A stretch of 64,000 bases of DNA from Lenzites betulinus. Its lineage: Eukaryota; Basidiomycota; Agaricomycetes; Polyporales; Polyporaceae. A program made the translations under genes and the position numbers. Below are positions 32,888 to 43,653 of the stretch, piece by piece (the stretch's first letter is position 1; each line of letters begins with the position of its first letter). Below the pieces are notes generated by a model. The model did no database searches. It worked only from the letters and a program-made list of their open reading frames with translations, and was not told where the DNA came from. The stretch spans positions 21,517 through 85,516 of the forward strand of contig JABYQU010000082.1 in the NCBI GenBank assembly GCA_022264855.1, written 5' to 3'.

Positions 32888-33410
32888 TTAGCCATCACGC
32901 AAGCCCTTATGTCGCGCACACTCACAAGAATGGTCAAGGGGGAAGCCGACTTCGAGCGGCACCGCGCCCTCGATGATCTTCATGTGTTCGAGCGTGAGTG
33001 CGATGTCGCGCGCCTCGATGTTCGCGTGCGAGTGCTCGACCTTGCCATCTGCATCACGAACGCGATGGCGACTGCAGCATCCATCCAGCATACGTCAGCC
33101 GCACGCCCCAAATGGAGGGCAGAGGGGGGGGGGGGTAGCTAGGGGAAGTACCGGCCTGGATGCTAGAGGCCCCGACGTCGCGCGCGACCCGCTCCAGAAC
33201 CCTCGGGAGCTTCCTCTCCATGTATGTGCCCGGCGGCGAGGACGTTCCAGGGCGCAATCGCCATGCCCTCGAAGCGCGCCATCGGGAGGATCTCGCGCTC
33301 GAGGTCGCTCCACGTGCCCTGGTAGATGGAGAACGGTGTCTGGTGGGACATGCGCGCGTACCGGTTCGCACTCCAGACAGTGTACGCGGGCGTGTCGGAG
33401 ATGCTAAAGA
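32888..33410 (-). pseudogene. Aryl-alcohol dehydrogenase-like aldo/keto reductase, C-terminal remnant
   Basis: Minus-strand frames match the second half of fungal aryl-alcohol dehydrogenase (AAD) type aldo/keto reductases: SDTPAYTVWSANRYAR, FSIYQGTWSDLEREI and MARFEGMAIAPW. After a shift come RVLERVARDVGASSIQA, an intact-looking intron, VAIAFVMQ, and in a third frame KVEHSHANIEARDIALTLEH and EGAVPLEVGFP. The N-terminal half with the catalytic Tyr/Lys is absent, about a dozen residues are missing before KVEH, and at least two frame changes are needed. A G12 tract lies in its intron (33124-33135). It abuts segmental-duplication copy A at about 33410, suggesting the duplication breakpoint cut the gene. 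Confidence 0.75.
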
Positions 33411-33579
33411 ACTTGTATGGCTTGACAAATTTGGAAGAATACCGGAGGACAATCCGGGTCACCAAGGTGAGTGTGGGACTGTGGGTGCTACGCTGAATAT
33501 CAGAACGTAAGCTGCTCCGTCCGTCGACAAAACCCCGACGTTATGGGTGTCTTTACATACGGAAATGGCTCACTGACCT

Positions 33580-33724
33580 TCAGAGATCAGGTCGGTGGAT
33601 TTCGCAAGCACGCTTTGGAGTCATTCGAATCAGTTCTAGTCCTTAACGTTGTGCGGCTCCACGCGGTCGAGTCTGGCCTGCAGAGAACGCGCACCTTCAA
33701 GCTTGCTTGAGTTTGGGACATCTA
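33580..33724 (-). pseudogene. Sos7-like first-exon remnant, copy A
   Basis: Minus-strand translation VPNSSKLEGARSLQARLDRV parallels the N-terminus of the intact gene at 52649 but its ATG position is now TAG (33722-33724) and an internal TAG (33636-33638) follows HNVKD. Only exon 1 is present. Confidence 0.75.
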
Positions 33725-34113
33725 CACAAATGAGTAACGTGGCATGTATAAACAGTTTTCAAGACGTAGCAAGGTGAGGCTAGCCACGAGGAGGCAAGAG
33801 GCGCGCGGAAGGTCGTCGACGTTCCGGTTCAAGCTCAAGACGCGACCTGAAAGCGCACACGAGATGTACAACACACGTGACCGCGTCGAATACCCGTTCC
33901 GACAACGCTGGAAGCTTCACTCTCAGCTCCTTAGCAGACATATACGCGGGTCATCATGCATCATGCTTTCAACACCGAAAAGTACACAAGATCGCCGGAA
34001 CTCGACTCCACCATCATCGACTAGCACCAACCCCGACCTCCGACAGCGCGCCATCCACTCTCTCCACCAAGTTCTCTACGAGGCTAACCATCAACCGGTC
34101 ACCGTGCCATAGC

Positions 34114-34452
34114 CTAGTTCCACTGCGCCACCAGATACTCGTTGTGCGTCTCCGGGTCGATGACATACACCTGAATCTTGTGCGCCTGCTCGATCCCGTG
34201 TCCCTCGTGGTACTCCAGCAGGTTCACCTTCTGCGAGCCGTCCGCGGCCACCGGGTGCGACGGCACGATGCCGAGGTCCTTGTCGTCCATGCGTACACGG
34301 TACACGTACTCCTTGTCCGTGAGCACGCGCGGGAAGACGACGCGGTCGATGTAGTGGCTCGGCGTGCCGCGCTCCCAGCGCGGCGTGTAGTCGATGTGCA
34401 CGGTCTTGACCGTAGAGGCGAGGAACAGGAGCATGGTGCGTTGGGCGGACAT
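34114..34452 (-). CDS. 112-residue orphan protein, copy A
   Basis: A single-exon 112-residue frame starting [20 protein letters not shown] and ending [10 protein letters not shown] near-identical intact copy lies at 48645..48983 and a frameshifted one at 53080..53411. The start is chosen because this ATG, unlike upstream ones, is shared by all copies. The hydrophobic LLFLASTV near the start is too short and too early followed by charges for a classical signal peptide. Alternating hydrophobic/polar residues ([25 protein letters not shown]) suggest a small beta-rich fold. No family recognised. Differences between copies A and B are mostly conservative or neutral-looking, which fits a functioning gene. 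Confidence 0.6.
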   Translation of the reverse strand: MSAQRTMLLFLASTVKTVHIDYTPRWERGTPSHYIDRVVFPRVLTDKEYVYRVRMDDKDLGIVPSHPVAADGSQKVNLLEYHEGHGIEQAHKIQVYVIDPETHNEYLVAQWN

Positions 34453-35470
34453 GTTGTCTGGGGTGCGTGCTCGTGTGCGAATAGGGTAGGGAGACTGGCC
34501 GGTGGTGCGCGTGAGGGGGAAGCACGTGTGCGTGGAGGGGTGCAGGCTCACCTGGATCGTTGTGCGAGAGGACGAGAGCGACTGTGGATGCTGAAGCTGC
34601 TGGTTCTGCTCAGCAGTGTTTTATACCGTCTCTAGACGCGAGGGTGGCCTGTCACCGGGCCCCCTCCAGCTCCCCTAGACGTAAAATGTGCACATTGTTC
34701 CATTCACGTCCTGACTGCATACATCGTCGAGTTGGCATCCGTATGCTCCGAAAATTGGAGCCAACGTGAAGACTGGACGACGGGGGAGTACTGTTTACCA
34801 CAACTGCACTGGGCAGTGTGCACGAGGGGCCCTCGCCGCTTCCCAGCATCCCGAGTAGAACCAGGGGGGAGCTTGAGTGAATGCTCCGCTACATGTAATA
34901 GGACCTATAGGGAAATGCCTCGCCTGGATGTAGAACGGATGCTACACCGCCGGGTCACGGCGTCGGGAGCATGGCTGGACATTATTGACAAGGACTTTTC
35001 TCTACCCAAGAGCGAGACGTTTCGGGCGATGAGCGAATGGAACAACCTTCGGACAAGCAAATGACGACTCACCACACGCCGCCGTGTACGTAAATCGTGG
35101 GCATAGCTATGGAGGTGGGCTTGCCACAGTCCACGCGTGTACGTGTCGCAATCATGGATGCTAACACGCCCGACGGCGGTGTTGAGTATGGGATAACGGT
35201 ATGGACGAATATCGTGCTGGGTGATTACAAGAGCAGACCAGTACAACGGCACAGCGCTCACGTAACGTGACAATTAGTGCAACTCGACTTTTTCATTGAG
35301 TATTCCGTGCCTGGCGAGATCCTAGAAGCAAGAAGGATCAGACTCGGTCTCGCGGGCACAGCATGTGGCAACAGCTGAGGCCTTGAGGAGCGACGATTAG
35401 AAAAACGTGAACTCGAAAGGAAAGACGTCGATCAATGAGGGATAGAGGTGTAATGATAAACGCCCATACC

Positions 35471-35596
35471 ATGCTCAGGCTTCTTTCGAACAGCAGACTC
35501 GCCGCACTCCGCTTTTCTTCCCATCACATCTCGCGACACTCTTTACATCTACGGTGCTTCCCTCGAGCACTAATTACCCATTGCAGGACTTGTGCC
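35471..35596 (+). other. Possible mitochondrial presequence extension of Pus1
   Basis: An ATG at 35471 is in frame with the Pus1 start at 35597 and adds 42 residues, MLRLLSNSRLAALRFSSHHI and on, rich in Arg, Ser and Leu and lacking acidic residues, as in mitochondrial targeting peptides. However CATTGCAG at 35579-35586 looks like a splice acceptor, so part of this may be a 5' UTR intron. Confidence 0.4.
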
Positions 35597-37768
35597 ATGG
35601 ACGTGGACCAGTCTGAAGCCGTAGCGGCACCTAGTTCTAGTCTGAAAAGGTCACAAGAGCATGCAGACGATGCTGCAACCACCACCAAACGCGCGAAACC
35701 CGAGCCTGTAGATAACACTACAGAAACAGCTGCCGATGACATGAACCCTGCCAAAGAGAAAACAGATAAGCGCGGGGACGGGAAGAAAGGGCAGAAGCAG
35801 AGGGGGAAGAAGGGGAAGGATAAAGATTATGTTCGTGCCCGCCGTCGGGGCACCCGCCCGGAAGGGGGAGAAGTACAAGCACCTACACCAGAGAACGGGG
35901 AACCTAAAGCCCCTAGGCTGCCTAAGCGGCCATGCGCCTTGCTTATGGGGTTCTGTGGCGATGGGTACAACGGGATGCAGATGTACGTACCAAATGTTCC
36001 CATGCACAAATACAAGAGCGTTGAATACGCTATAGCCAACCGGACCCGAATGTCCGTACCATTGAAGGAGTATTATTTGATGCTCTCATCAAGGTCGGTG
36101 CAGTCTCTCAAGACAATTCGGACAACCCCACGAAGGTTTGTCCGCCGGTTCATGTCCGGAAATTGAGTGTCCATTAAGCGTGTACTTAGGTCAAATTGGG
36201 AAGGGCCGCCCGCACCGACGCAGGTGTTCATGCTGCAGGGAACGTGGTCTCTATGAAACTCATCACCGTTATCCCGGGTGTACCAGACCTAGTCGCGAGA
36301 CTAAACGAAGAGCTCCCGCCTGAGATCAGGATTTGGAGTATCGTACGTACCGCTCAGAAACTACTCTCCTCGTAGGCTGACTGCTTGACAGGTTCGAGTA
36401 CAAAACTCGTTCAACGCGAGAACGTCCGTCACGATTCCCTCTTCCCGACTAGCGTGGCGTGCGCCCATTGACCCCGCCTACGGACCAACAGGACATGCGA
36501 CAGCCGCAAATACACATACTTCTTCCCCTCATACCTGATGCTCCCACCAAAGCCCGAGAGTGGTCTACACAATGCTCTCAAAGCGCAAGGTACAGACTGC
36601 ACGCCGCACGCATTCTGGGAAAATGCAGACCCGAGCGCGGGAGTGCAAGGGGATCTCACGCGGAAACGAGCGTACCGCATTACCGCGGACAAGCTCGCAG
36701 CGCTGCGCGAGGCTGCGAAAAAGTTCGAAGGCTCGCACAACTTCTATAACTTCACGGTCGGGAGGGACTTTCGAGATCGGAGCTGTCAACGCTTCCTCAA
36801 GTCCATAGAGGCAGGTTCTTACCCGAGCTCTCAGTGGGGTCTTGCTTATGAATAATAATAGATCTCGGATCCGGCGGTATATGGTGACACGGAGTGGATA
36901 GCTGTGTTGCTGCACGGACAAAGCTTTATGTTGCACCAGGTGAGGCTCTAGTTGACTGTATCAACTGAATGTGCAGCTAGCTCATTGAGCCCAGATTGTG
37001 AGCCTCTCCGGCGATAATTCTTGACCGCCATTCGTAACGCCTCATATCCAGCGTAAAATGATTTCCGCTCTCGTGCTCTCATGCCGAACAGGCACGCCCC
37101 CACAACTCATCGAAGAGGTGCGGTTTTACAGCATTACTTCTGCATGCCCTTGCTGATGATACTGCACCTCAGCTGTATGGTCCGCGACAGGTCTTCATCC
37201 CGAAGATGCCTGCACTCGGCTTGCTGCTCGAGTACCCGATCTTCGAGAGCTATAGCAGACGCGTCGCCGCTGTGAGCGAGAAGCTGCAGACGGAGGACCC
37301 AGAGTACCGCGCACCAATCGACTTCGAGGCGCACCGCACGCAGCTGGATGAGTTCAAGCAGAACCATATCTACGCGAAAATGCGGTCAATAGAGGACAAG
37401 CACGGCATGTACGTCCCCCTTCTCCTTCGTTTGTCTCCGCTCCTTGGTCGTTGCTGCCTGACGGCAAGCCGCGGTCGGGGTGTTGAACGCCGCCCGACAG
37501 ATTTGATGGGTGGATACGTTCAATCGACGCCTACGGCGGCCACGACCTCGAGTACCTCAACCCGAAGGGCATCGTGCCGCAGTCTGCGGTAACTAAGCGT
37601 GGCGAGTTCCGCGCGAACCCGTTCCGCGAGAAGAAGCGCTACGACGCGACGTCCTTCCCCGTGGGTGGGGCACCCGCGACCGGCACGGTCGAGGACGAGG
37701 AGAGCTCGGAAGACGAGGAAGCGCACCTGCCGCTCGATAAGGAGGAGCTCGCGGACATGGAGGGTTGA
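35597..37768 (+). CDS. PUS1: tRNA pseudouridine synthase, Pus1 type
   Basis: Nine exons (35597..35982, 36036..36135, 36190..36342, 36392..36423, 36492..36810, 36862..36939, 37052..37117, 37173..37408, 37501..37768) give 545 residues with all phases matching. TruA/Pus1 enzymes isomerise uridines in tRNA (and some mRNA and snRNA) in the nucleus and sometimes mitochondria. The catalytic Asp lies in AARTDAGVHAAGNVVSMK (about Asp172). Other family blocks are GFCGDGYNGMQ, ARTTCDSRKYTYFFPSY, HNFYNFTVGRDFRDRS, FMLHQRKMISALVLSCRTGT and EFKQNHIYAKM. The N-terminus is Lys/Arg-rich, consistent with nuclear import; the C-terminus is acidic. The fifth intron (36811-36861) appears to use a GC donor (GCAGGT), the only junction restoring the ISDPAVYGDTEW block in frame. 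Confidence 0.92.
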
Positions 37769-38416
37769 CCCGGCCTACCTTCGGTCATACATATTGCAAA
37801 GATGGAGGGAGGCTGAGCGCAACTTGGCGCTCGCGCTCGTATATATGATGTATCGTACGATGCTGAGTACGTTCCCTTGACTTTCGGCACCGTTGCTGCG
37901 CCGATGAGCGTACCGCTCGTTCTCGAGAACCCGCAGATATTAGAAATGCGATGCCAAGTACTGCACAGTAAACTGGTATGCAAGTGATAGGTGAAACTCA
38001 CTTGGCTGCAAGAACTTTGAGAAGTTACCTTGTGTGCAAGGTCACCTCCCCCCCGACAATTGAAGCGCATTTCGACCAGCGCCCGTCGGGCCGGCGCGCC
38101 GCCTCTCAAGCACCCTGCACACAAGGTTCGAGCCGCCGGTCCAGGCGGCATTTAGCTAGTGTCCCTACGCGAAGACATTTCAAGTAGATTTGTAGTCCAT
38201 ATACAACCATGGATGGAGAGAAAAGGTACCAAGGGTTAGGCGGCGGAACCGGAGAACGGCGGAGTGATGGGAGCGTTGGCGGTGTTTGTTTCGCGAAGGA
38301 GCACGGGCGCCTATGAATTTGAGACGCTAAATACGCGCCAACGCACGAGAGACGGCCAGCGACGTCGCTGTGTTCCTGCCACGACGCGCCTCACGATCCC
38401 CTGCGACGAGCTCGCC
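37769..38416. other. Intergenic region between Pus1 and sphingolipid methyltransferase genes
   Basis: About 650 bp between two plus-strand genes; presumably terminator plus promoter. An open frame reaching upstream of 38417 (to 38264) is in frame with the downstream gene but has no presequence-like or family-like content. Confidence 0.5.
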
Positions 38417-40165
38417 ATGTCGGCCAACGCCCCCACCATCACGAACGTGCCGGCCATTAAAAACGCCCCCCTCATCGGCCTCGCCGAGGGAAATGGCTAC
38501 TTCTCTAACTACCAGCTCGCCGCCCTGGTGCTCGGTGTGCCCTGGATCGTAAAACGGTCCCTCCCCGTCCTCTGCCATGGTGGCTTCAAAACCTATCTAT
38601 TTCTCGTGCTTGTGCTCGGCATTCCCATTACCATCGCGTACTGGACCGTCATGAGTATCTACGGCCCTCGCGTTAACGAGAAGGTCCAGCTACCTGGCAA
38701 GAACATCGAGGAATACATCACCATCCGTGACCCCGAGCTCAAGGCCAAGTACTTCGGCAAGGAGAAGATCCCCATGCAGATTTTCCACGACGCGTACTTC
38801 GAGGAGAAGATTGACTTCAACGGTACGCAGTACGATCTGTGTGTCCAGCTGGCATCTCTGACCTGTCACGTCCTCGGACACATTGTATCTCCATAGCTGA
38901 TGTTCTCGACACCCTCGAGGCTCGCCATGACTGGGCGAAGATGGTCTTCACCCCTAAGCTCTTCAAATACGTCTTTACCCAGATGATTCCCGAGGTCATC
39001 TTCCACACCCAAAACCAGGATGAGGAGCAGGTCCGCGATACCTACGACAGTAAGTCACGCGTTTTCGCGCGTCGTTTAGCGTTTCTCACCTTCGTTGTGT
39101 AGGGGGCGATGACTTCTACGAGTGGTTCCTCGGTCCCCGCATGATCTACACGTCTGGCATCGTCACCGACATTACCCGTGAAGAGACGCTCGAGGAGCTC
39201 CAGGACAACAAGCTGACTGTTGTTTGCGAAAAGGTATATATCATGCTTTACCTTTTTTATGGCGCATGTTGCTTATGCCTCATCAACAGCTCAACCTCAA
39301 GCCCACTGATCGTCTCCTCGACATTGGTTGTGGATGGGGCACCCTCTCTGCATTCGCACACAAGAACTACGGCTGCGACGTCACTGGCATCACCATTGCG
39401 AAGAAGCAGACCCAGTTCGGTAACGACCGCATCAAGAAGAACGGCGGCGACCCCTCGCGCGCACGTATCCTCTGCCTTGACTACCGTGACATCCCCAGCG
39501 GCCGCGGCGCATACACGAAGATTGTTTCGCTCGAGATGGCTGAGCACGTTGGTATCCGCCGCTACCAGTCCTTCCTGCGCCAGGTGTACGACCTCCTCGA
39601 CGACGACGGTGTCTTCCTCTTGCAAGTTGCCGGTCTCCGTCCTTCGTGGCAATACGAGGACCTGATCTGGGGTCTCTTCATGAACGAGTACATCTTCCCT
39701 GGTGCCGACGCGTCGTGCTCTCTCGGCTGGGTCATCAAGCAGGTTGAGGCCGCCGGCTTTGAGGTCAAGAACATCGACGTACTTGGCGTGCACTACTCGG
39801 CGACTATCTACCGCTGGTACAAGAACTGGCTCAGCAACAGGGACAAGGTCGTCGAGGCGTACGGCGAGCGGTGGTACCGCATCTGGGTGTTCTTCCTTGC
39901 GTACTCTGTCCTCATCGCTCGGTATGTACCTGCTTGTTGTCACCCGTTAAGTGCGCGTAACTGACCATGTTTTGTACAGTCATGGTGGCTCGTCGGTCTT
40001 CCAGATCACGCTGCACAAGAACCTGAACGCGTACCCGCGCATTCTCGGCGTTACCAACCACGCGTCGATCCACGTCACTCCCGACCACGAGATCCTGTAC
40101 GTGTGCCAACTTCGTCTCCGCACATATGCGATACTCAATTGCCTCATCTTAGCCCGGTCGACTAA
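38417..40165 (+). CDS. Sphingolipid C9-methyltransferase
   Basis: Six exons (38417..38822, 38897..39049, 39103..39233, 39290..39921, 39980..40096, 40153..40165) give 483 residues in phase. The enzyme adds the C9 methyl group to the sphingoid base of fungal glucosylceramide, using S-adenosylmethionine at the ER membrane. Two hydrophobic segments near residues 32-54 and 58-82 match the family's N-terminal membrane anchor. DTYDRGDDFYEWFLGPRMIY is the conserved substrate-side block, LLDIGCGWGTLSAF the SAM-binding motif I, and VSLEMAEHVGIRRYQSF and LHKNLNAYPRILGVTNHASI follow family order of the cyclopropane synthase-like fold. The tiny last exon (LPVD then stop) was chosen because it restores the usual short C-terminus. 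Length is normal and no lesion was seen. Confidence 0.92.
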
Positions 40166-41293
40166 GCGGCTGCTTAGGCCGACTTCATATAGAGACCTTG
40201 ATCATAGAATGAGTTGGGGTGCGGGCGGCCTGGTGCCGAGTGCGCAAGGTGATACGTTACTATTACGACGAATTGTACCGTATACCGGGCTGTCCACGTT
40301 AATCGTAACGATGCTATTGGTTTCGAGACTTGATTGATGCCGTCATCGGTTTAGAGCCAGGCCTTATAGGCCTTCAGCACTTTAGCTACGCAAGACGCTG
40401 TCAACTCGTGTGCACGGGTAGTAAAAACATCTGATAGCACGAAAAGTATTCAATAACTCAGGATCATGCGATCGGATGGCCTATGACGAACTCCTTCCGT
40501 TCTGCGTCCGAGAGCATACCTTGACCATCGCTGGCGGTAGGGCCGGGGACTCCGATGATGATGCTCAACGCATAGCAGGGACCATCGTCTAGCTCATCCA
40601 TGTCCCACTGCGAGAACTGAAGCGTCACACTGGGGTGCGCGTTTGTTGGTCCCTCATAACACTTCTTCCCGTCCTTCCAATTCTTAACATGCTGGCCTAC
40701 GCATAGCACGGGGGCATGGGACAAGACTCCTGAGATATCCTAGAGTGACGGTCAATTACGCGTCATTGCGGCTGAGAAGCATGAGTGTGTCACATACCGG
40801 CAAGGTGCGGGGCGAGGACGACGACGAGGGTGGGTATACCCACTTAACCGTTGCATGAAATTGCTCCAAACGGCGCGCAGGGCAGGGGAACACATGGATG
40901 ACCACCACCCCGTCAGGCCCGACATTGGAAAGTTTGAGAACGAAGTAGGATGATCCTCTTGAGCCGCGATGACGTTTGACCACCTCCGCATGCGTTAGAT
41001 CTTGGTCCACCGGGTGCTTCAGCCCGTCCACCACCACGCCGATCGTGCGGAGATGGTGTAGCGTCCAACTTGGGAGGATGAACTGGAAGCTGTCCAGGGT
41101 GTTATATAGAATCGAGGGTGGTTCGGGGCCATATATCGCCAGCGCGGACTGGCTCTGTAGACGGTGGCAAGGGATGCAGACCTCCCGTAATACGGGCCCT
41201 GCGGGCAATGTGTGCCCGGACGCCCAGGAATCGACTATCGAGGGGTCCAGCAAGGCAAGGCGTGGATACTGTTTCGAGTGTGGGAAGGAGTCG

Positions 41294-41500
41294 TGTTAAC
41301 TTTAGCGCCCGTTGGTATCAAGCGCCTCCGCTCGGTCCGAACAGCGATCGATAGATTAGATCGAGTTCCCTTATATACATGGCTCTGAAATGTATGTACG
41401 GTACGCGTTTGCAACGAGACCCCCATCCCCATCGCTCTCTCTGTCGGTCTCAAGCCAAGCGCGCCGCTCAACGTCCCTGCGGCAGCCCCGAAACTTCACA
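41294..41500. repeat. TRIM LTR, first copy
   Basis: 207 bp, TG...CA ends, identical by eye to 42207-42413. Contains TTATATACATGG, a possible TATA element. Confidence 0.9.
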
Positions 41501-42206
41501 CAAACGCGTCTCCTCTGCACGAAGGATAATTCGCGCATGCCCGGTGGGGCCGAAGCCACCCGCGCCCGGCACGCTGAACTCGCCCAACCCCGCGCAGACT
41601 CGTTTACTCGTGTCTAGCCGCCGCCGCCGCTGCCGCCGCTGTTCCCGTCCCCCCCCCTCCTGCACGCCGTCGTCCCCCGCACGCGTCCGAACCCGCCGCC
41701 GTCCGTGGTGTGCCTGCCCCCTCTCTGCCGCGTAGCTGGCACTGCCGCACGCCTGAGCCCCAGTGTACGTCCTCCGTCGACCCACGCCTCGCACCCCGAA
41801 TCTCGTACGTCCCCCGTCGACCCGCACTTCGCACCCCGAACCCTTGCGTGCCCGCAGCCCCGCACCTCGACCCGTGCATTCGATCCTCGTATCCGATCCT
41901 TGTATTCGATCCTCGACCCCGATCCGCGTATTCGATCCTTGTTTGCCCTCGATCCTCGACTCGATTCTTGACCCTCGACCCACGTTTCCTCGCCCCCGAT
42001 TCACGACCCACACCCCATCTCGATTCCTGCACCTCACGTGTCCCGACACCGTCCTCGATCACTGTTGGAGTATCGGACTGGTTTTGGTATGATCCTGTTG
42101 ATGTTGCTGTTGACGTTGAGTGTCCCTTTTCTCTGAAATTGGTATGTTTGCTTTTGCCGCCCCCCCCTTCTCATTGCTCCCCCTCGCTACGTCGCTTGTA
42201 GGGGTG

Positions 42207-42413
42207 TGTTAACTTTAGCGCCCGTTGGTATCAAGCGCCTCCGCTCGGTCCGAACAGCGATCGATAGATTAGATCGAGTTCCCTTATATACATGGCTCTG
42301 AAATGTATGTACGGTACGCGTTTGCAACGAGACCCCCATCCCCATCGCTCTCTCTGTCGGTCTCAAGCCAAGCGCGCCGCTCAACGTCCCTGCGGCAGCC
42401 CCGAAACTTCACA
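42207..42413. repeat. TRIM LTR, second copy
   Basis: 207 bp, identical to the first copy; followed by the second AGTCG target copy. Confidence 0.9.
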
Positions 42414-43653
42414 AGTCGGCCCTCATGCGGCGCCTCCGTTTAGAAGTGGGCCAGCTTGGGCGGCACTCTGTCAAACATAGCGACGGCGCGAAGTCCCACT
42501 TGTTCCTGCGATGTTCCACTATCCCGTCGTGGTGATGTCTAAATCCATTTTCTCCTTCGTAGCCGCTCGTGAAGTGATCCCAAACCCCCGTTTCACCGGA
42601 AAGTATGAGTGCGAGAAGACGGCCCTCTGAATCTTCGCAAACCAAGATCGCGAGCTGAACGTTCAGTAGGCCCGGACTCTCTTTGCTGAGGAAGGTGAAC
42701 GTGCGGACCGGAAATGTCGTTCGGATACCGTGGCCGGTGGACAGACAGAGAGGTGGTGCCGAGGGGGGGATTCCTAGTCTCGAATAGAATGTACTGAAAG
42801 GGACGGGCGAGAATTTTGCAGAATACGCGAAATCCGCAGGTGAACAAGCAAGGAGATATGCTCCTTTCGATGCTCGTAGAGTGCCGATCGGTACCTTGCG
42901 TAACATCGACGAGAATGCAGTGGAGATGGCGGAGGCGGCGGAGGCGGCGGAGCCAATCGGGAGCTGCAGTCCCCATGCGAATATTGACTAGTCCGGAACA
43001 CACTTCAAGATCTCCTCCTGTAGCCTGATGAACGCCTGCGAGCCCTCCCCATAGATCACGGTAAGGCGAACACCGAAGATGCCCATCAGACAGTACGCCT
43101 CGTCTTCACGCCGTGTCGTACGCCGTCTGCAGCGTCCACCCCCGGGTGAACCACACGCTCCAGCGGAAACGCGACGCGGGCGCGTGCGGGTTGTCGGTGG
43201 CGGACACGTCGGCGAGGAACACGTAGCAGACCTCTGCGAGCGAGTACCACTCGAACATGGAGTTGATCGCCTCTGACAGCTCGGCGCTGCTGGTCTTGTC
43301 GATACAGCACGCGTCTATCCACGCGGCGGAGAACCCTTTGACACGGGCGTAGTCGCAACAGCCGCGTATCTTGGGGCTCAAGCGGGTTCGGATGACCTCT
43401 AGGAGCGCAGGGTCGTCGTCGGCAGGGACCACGTCGAAGGTACTGCGGGCGGCGGCGTGGATAGCTTGAAGGTCCTGACAATGGTACAGGCATCAGTTGA
43501 GCTCGGTCAAGATCCAGGCGGCGATGGAAACTCTCGTACCTGGAACGTCTGCTCTCCCGTCTGACTCCAGACATGCGAAAGGATGGCATATGTCGTGATC
43601 GAGGGATCTTGCACAAAGTAGAGTTGGTATGTGGTGGTATTGAGTAGCCACAT

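Larger units (their letters stand above)
33390..35070. repeat. Segmental duplication copy A (Sos7 remnant + orphan gene)
   Basis: Matches 47949-49060 (copy B) over about 1.1 kb and 52560-54060 (copy C) over about 1.5 kb in the same orientation. It contains the 5' end of a Sos7-like gene, the divergent spacer and the 112-residue orphan gene. Copies A and B share the truncated Sos7 piece and about 150 bp of non-Sos7 sequence beyond it, so they derive from one already truncated ancestor. The part beyond 34600 (to 35070) matches copy C but is missing from B. Confidence 0.8.
41294..42413. mobile_element. TRIM-type non-autonomous LTR retroelement, 1.12 kb
   Basis: Two 207-bp direct repeats (41294-41500 and 42207-42413) start TGTTAACTTTAGCGCCCG and end CTTCACA, read identical over their whole length, and are flanked by the 5-bp target duplication AGTCG (41289-41293 and 42414-42418). 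The 706 bp interior has no gag or pol, only GC-rich tandem-like runs (CCGTCGACCC and CGATCCTCG motifs). This is the structure of a terminal-repeat retrotransposon in miniature. It sits inside a HET-domain pseudogene exon. Identical LTRs imply a recent insertion mobilised by another element. Confidence 0.9.
40464..43653 (-). pseudogene. HET-domain gene, broken by deletion, stop and TRIM insertion
   Basis: Minus strand. Exon 43653..43540 (MWLLNTTTYQLYF, YAILSHVWSQTGEQTFQ) and exon from 43474 (WIDACCIDKTSSAELSEAIN, WYSLAEVCYVFLADV, WFTRGWTLQ) are a clear HET domain, used by fungi in non-self recognition and cell death. After WTLQ the expected segment of several dozen residues is missing and the frame shifts at about 43110 before REDEAYCLMGIFGV and YGEGSQAF. 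TAG at 42988-42990 stands where the family has Gln before SIFAWG. The frame then runs to 42414, where a 1.12 kb retroelement sits, and resumes exactly in frame beyond it at 41293, through a 56 nt intron (40797-40740) to a stop at 40464. The C-terminal half is not a recognised domain. At least three independent lesions make this non-functional. Confidence 0.85.
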
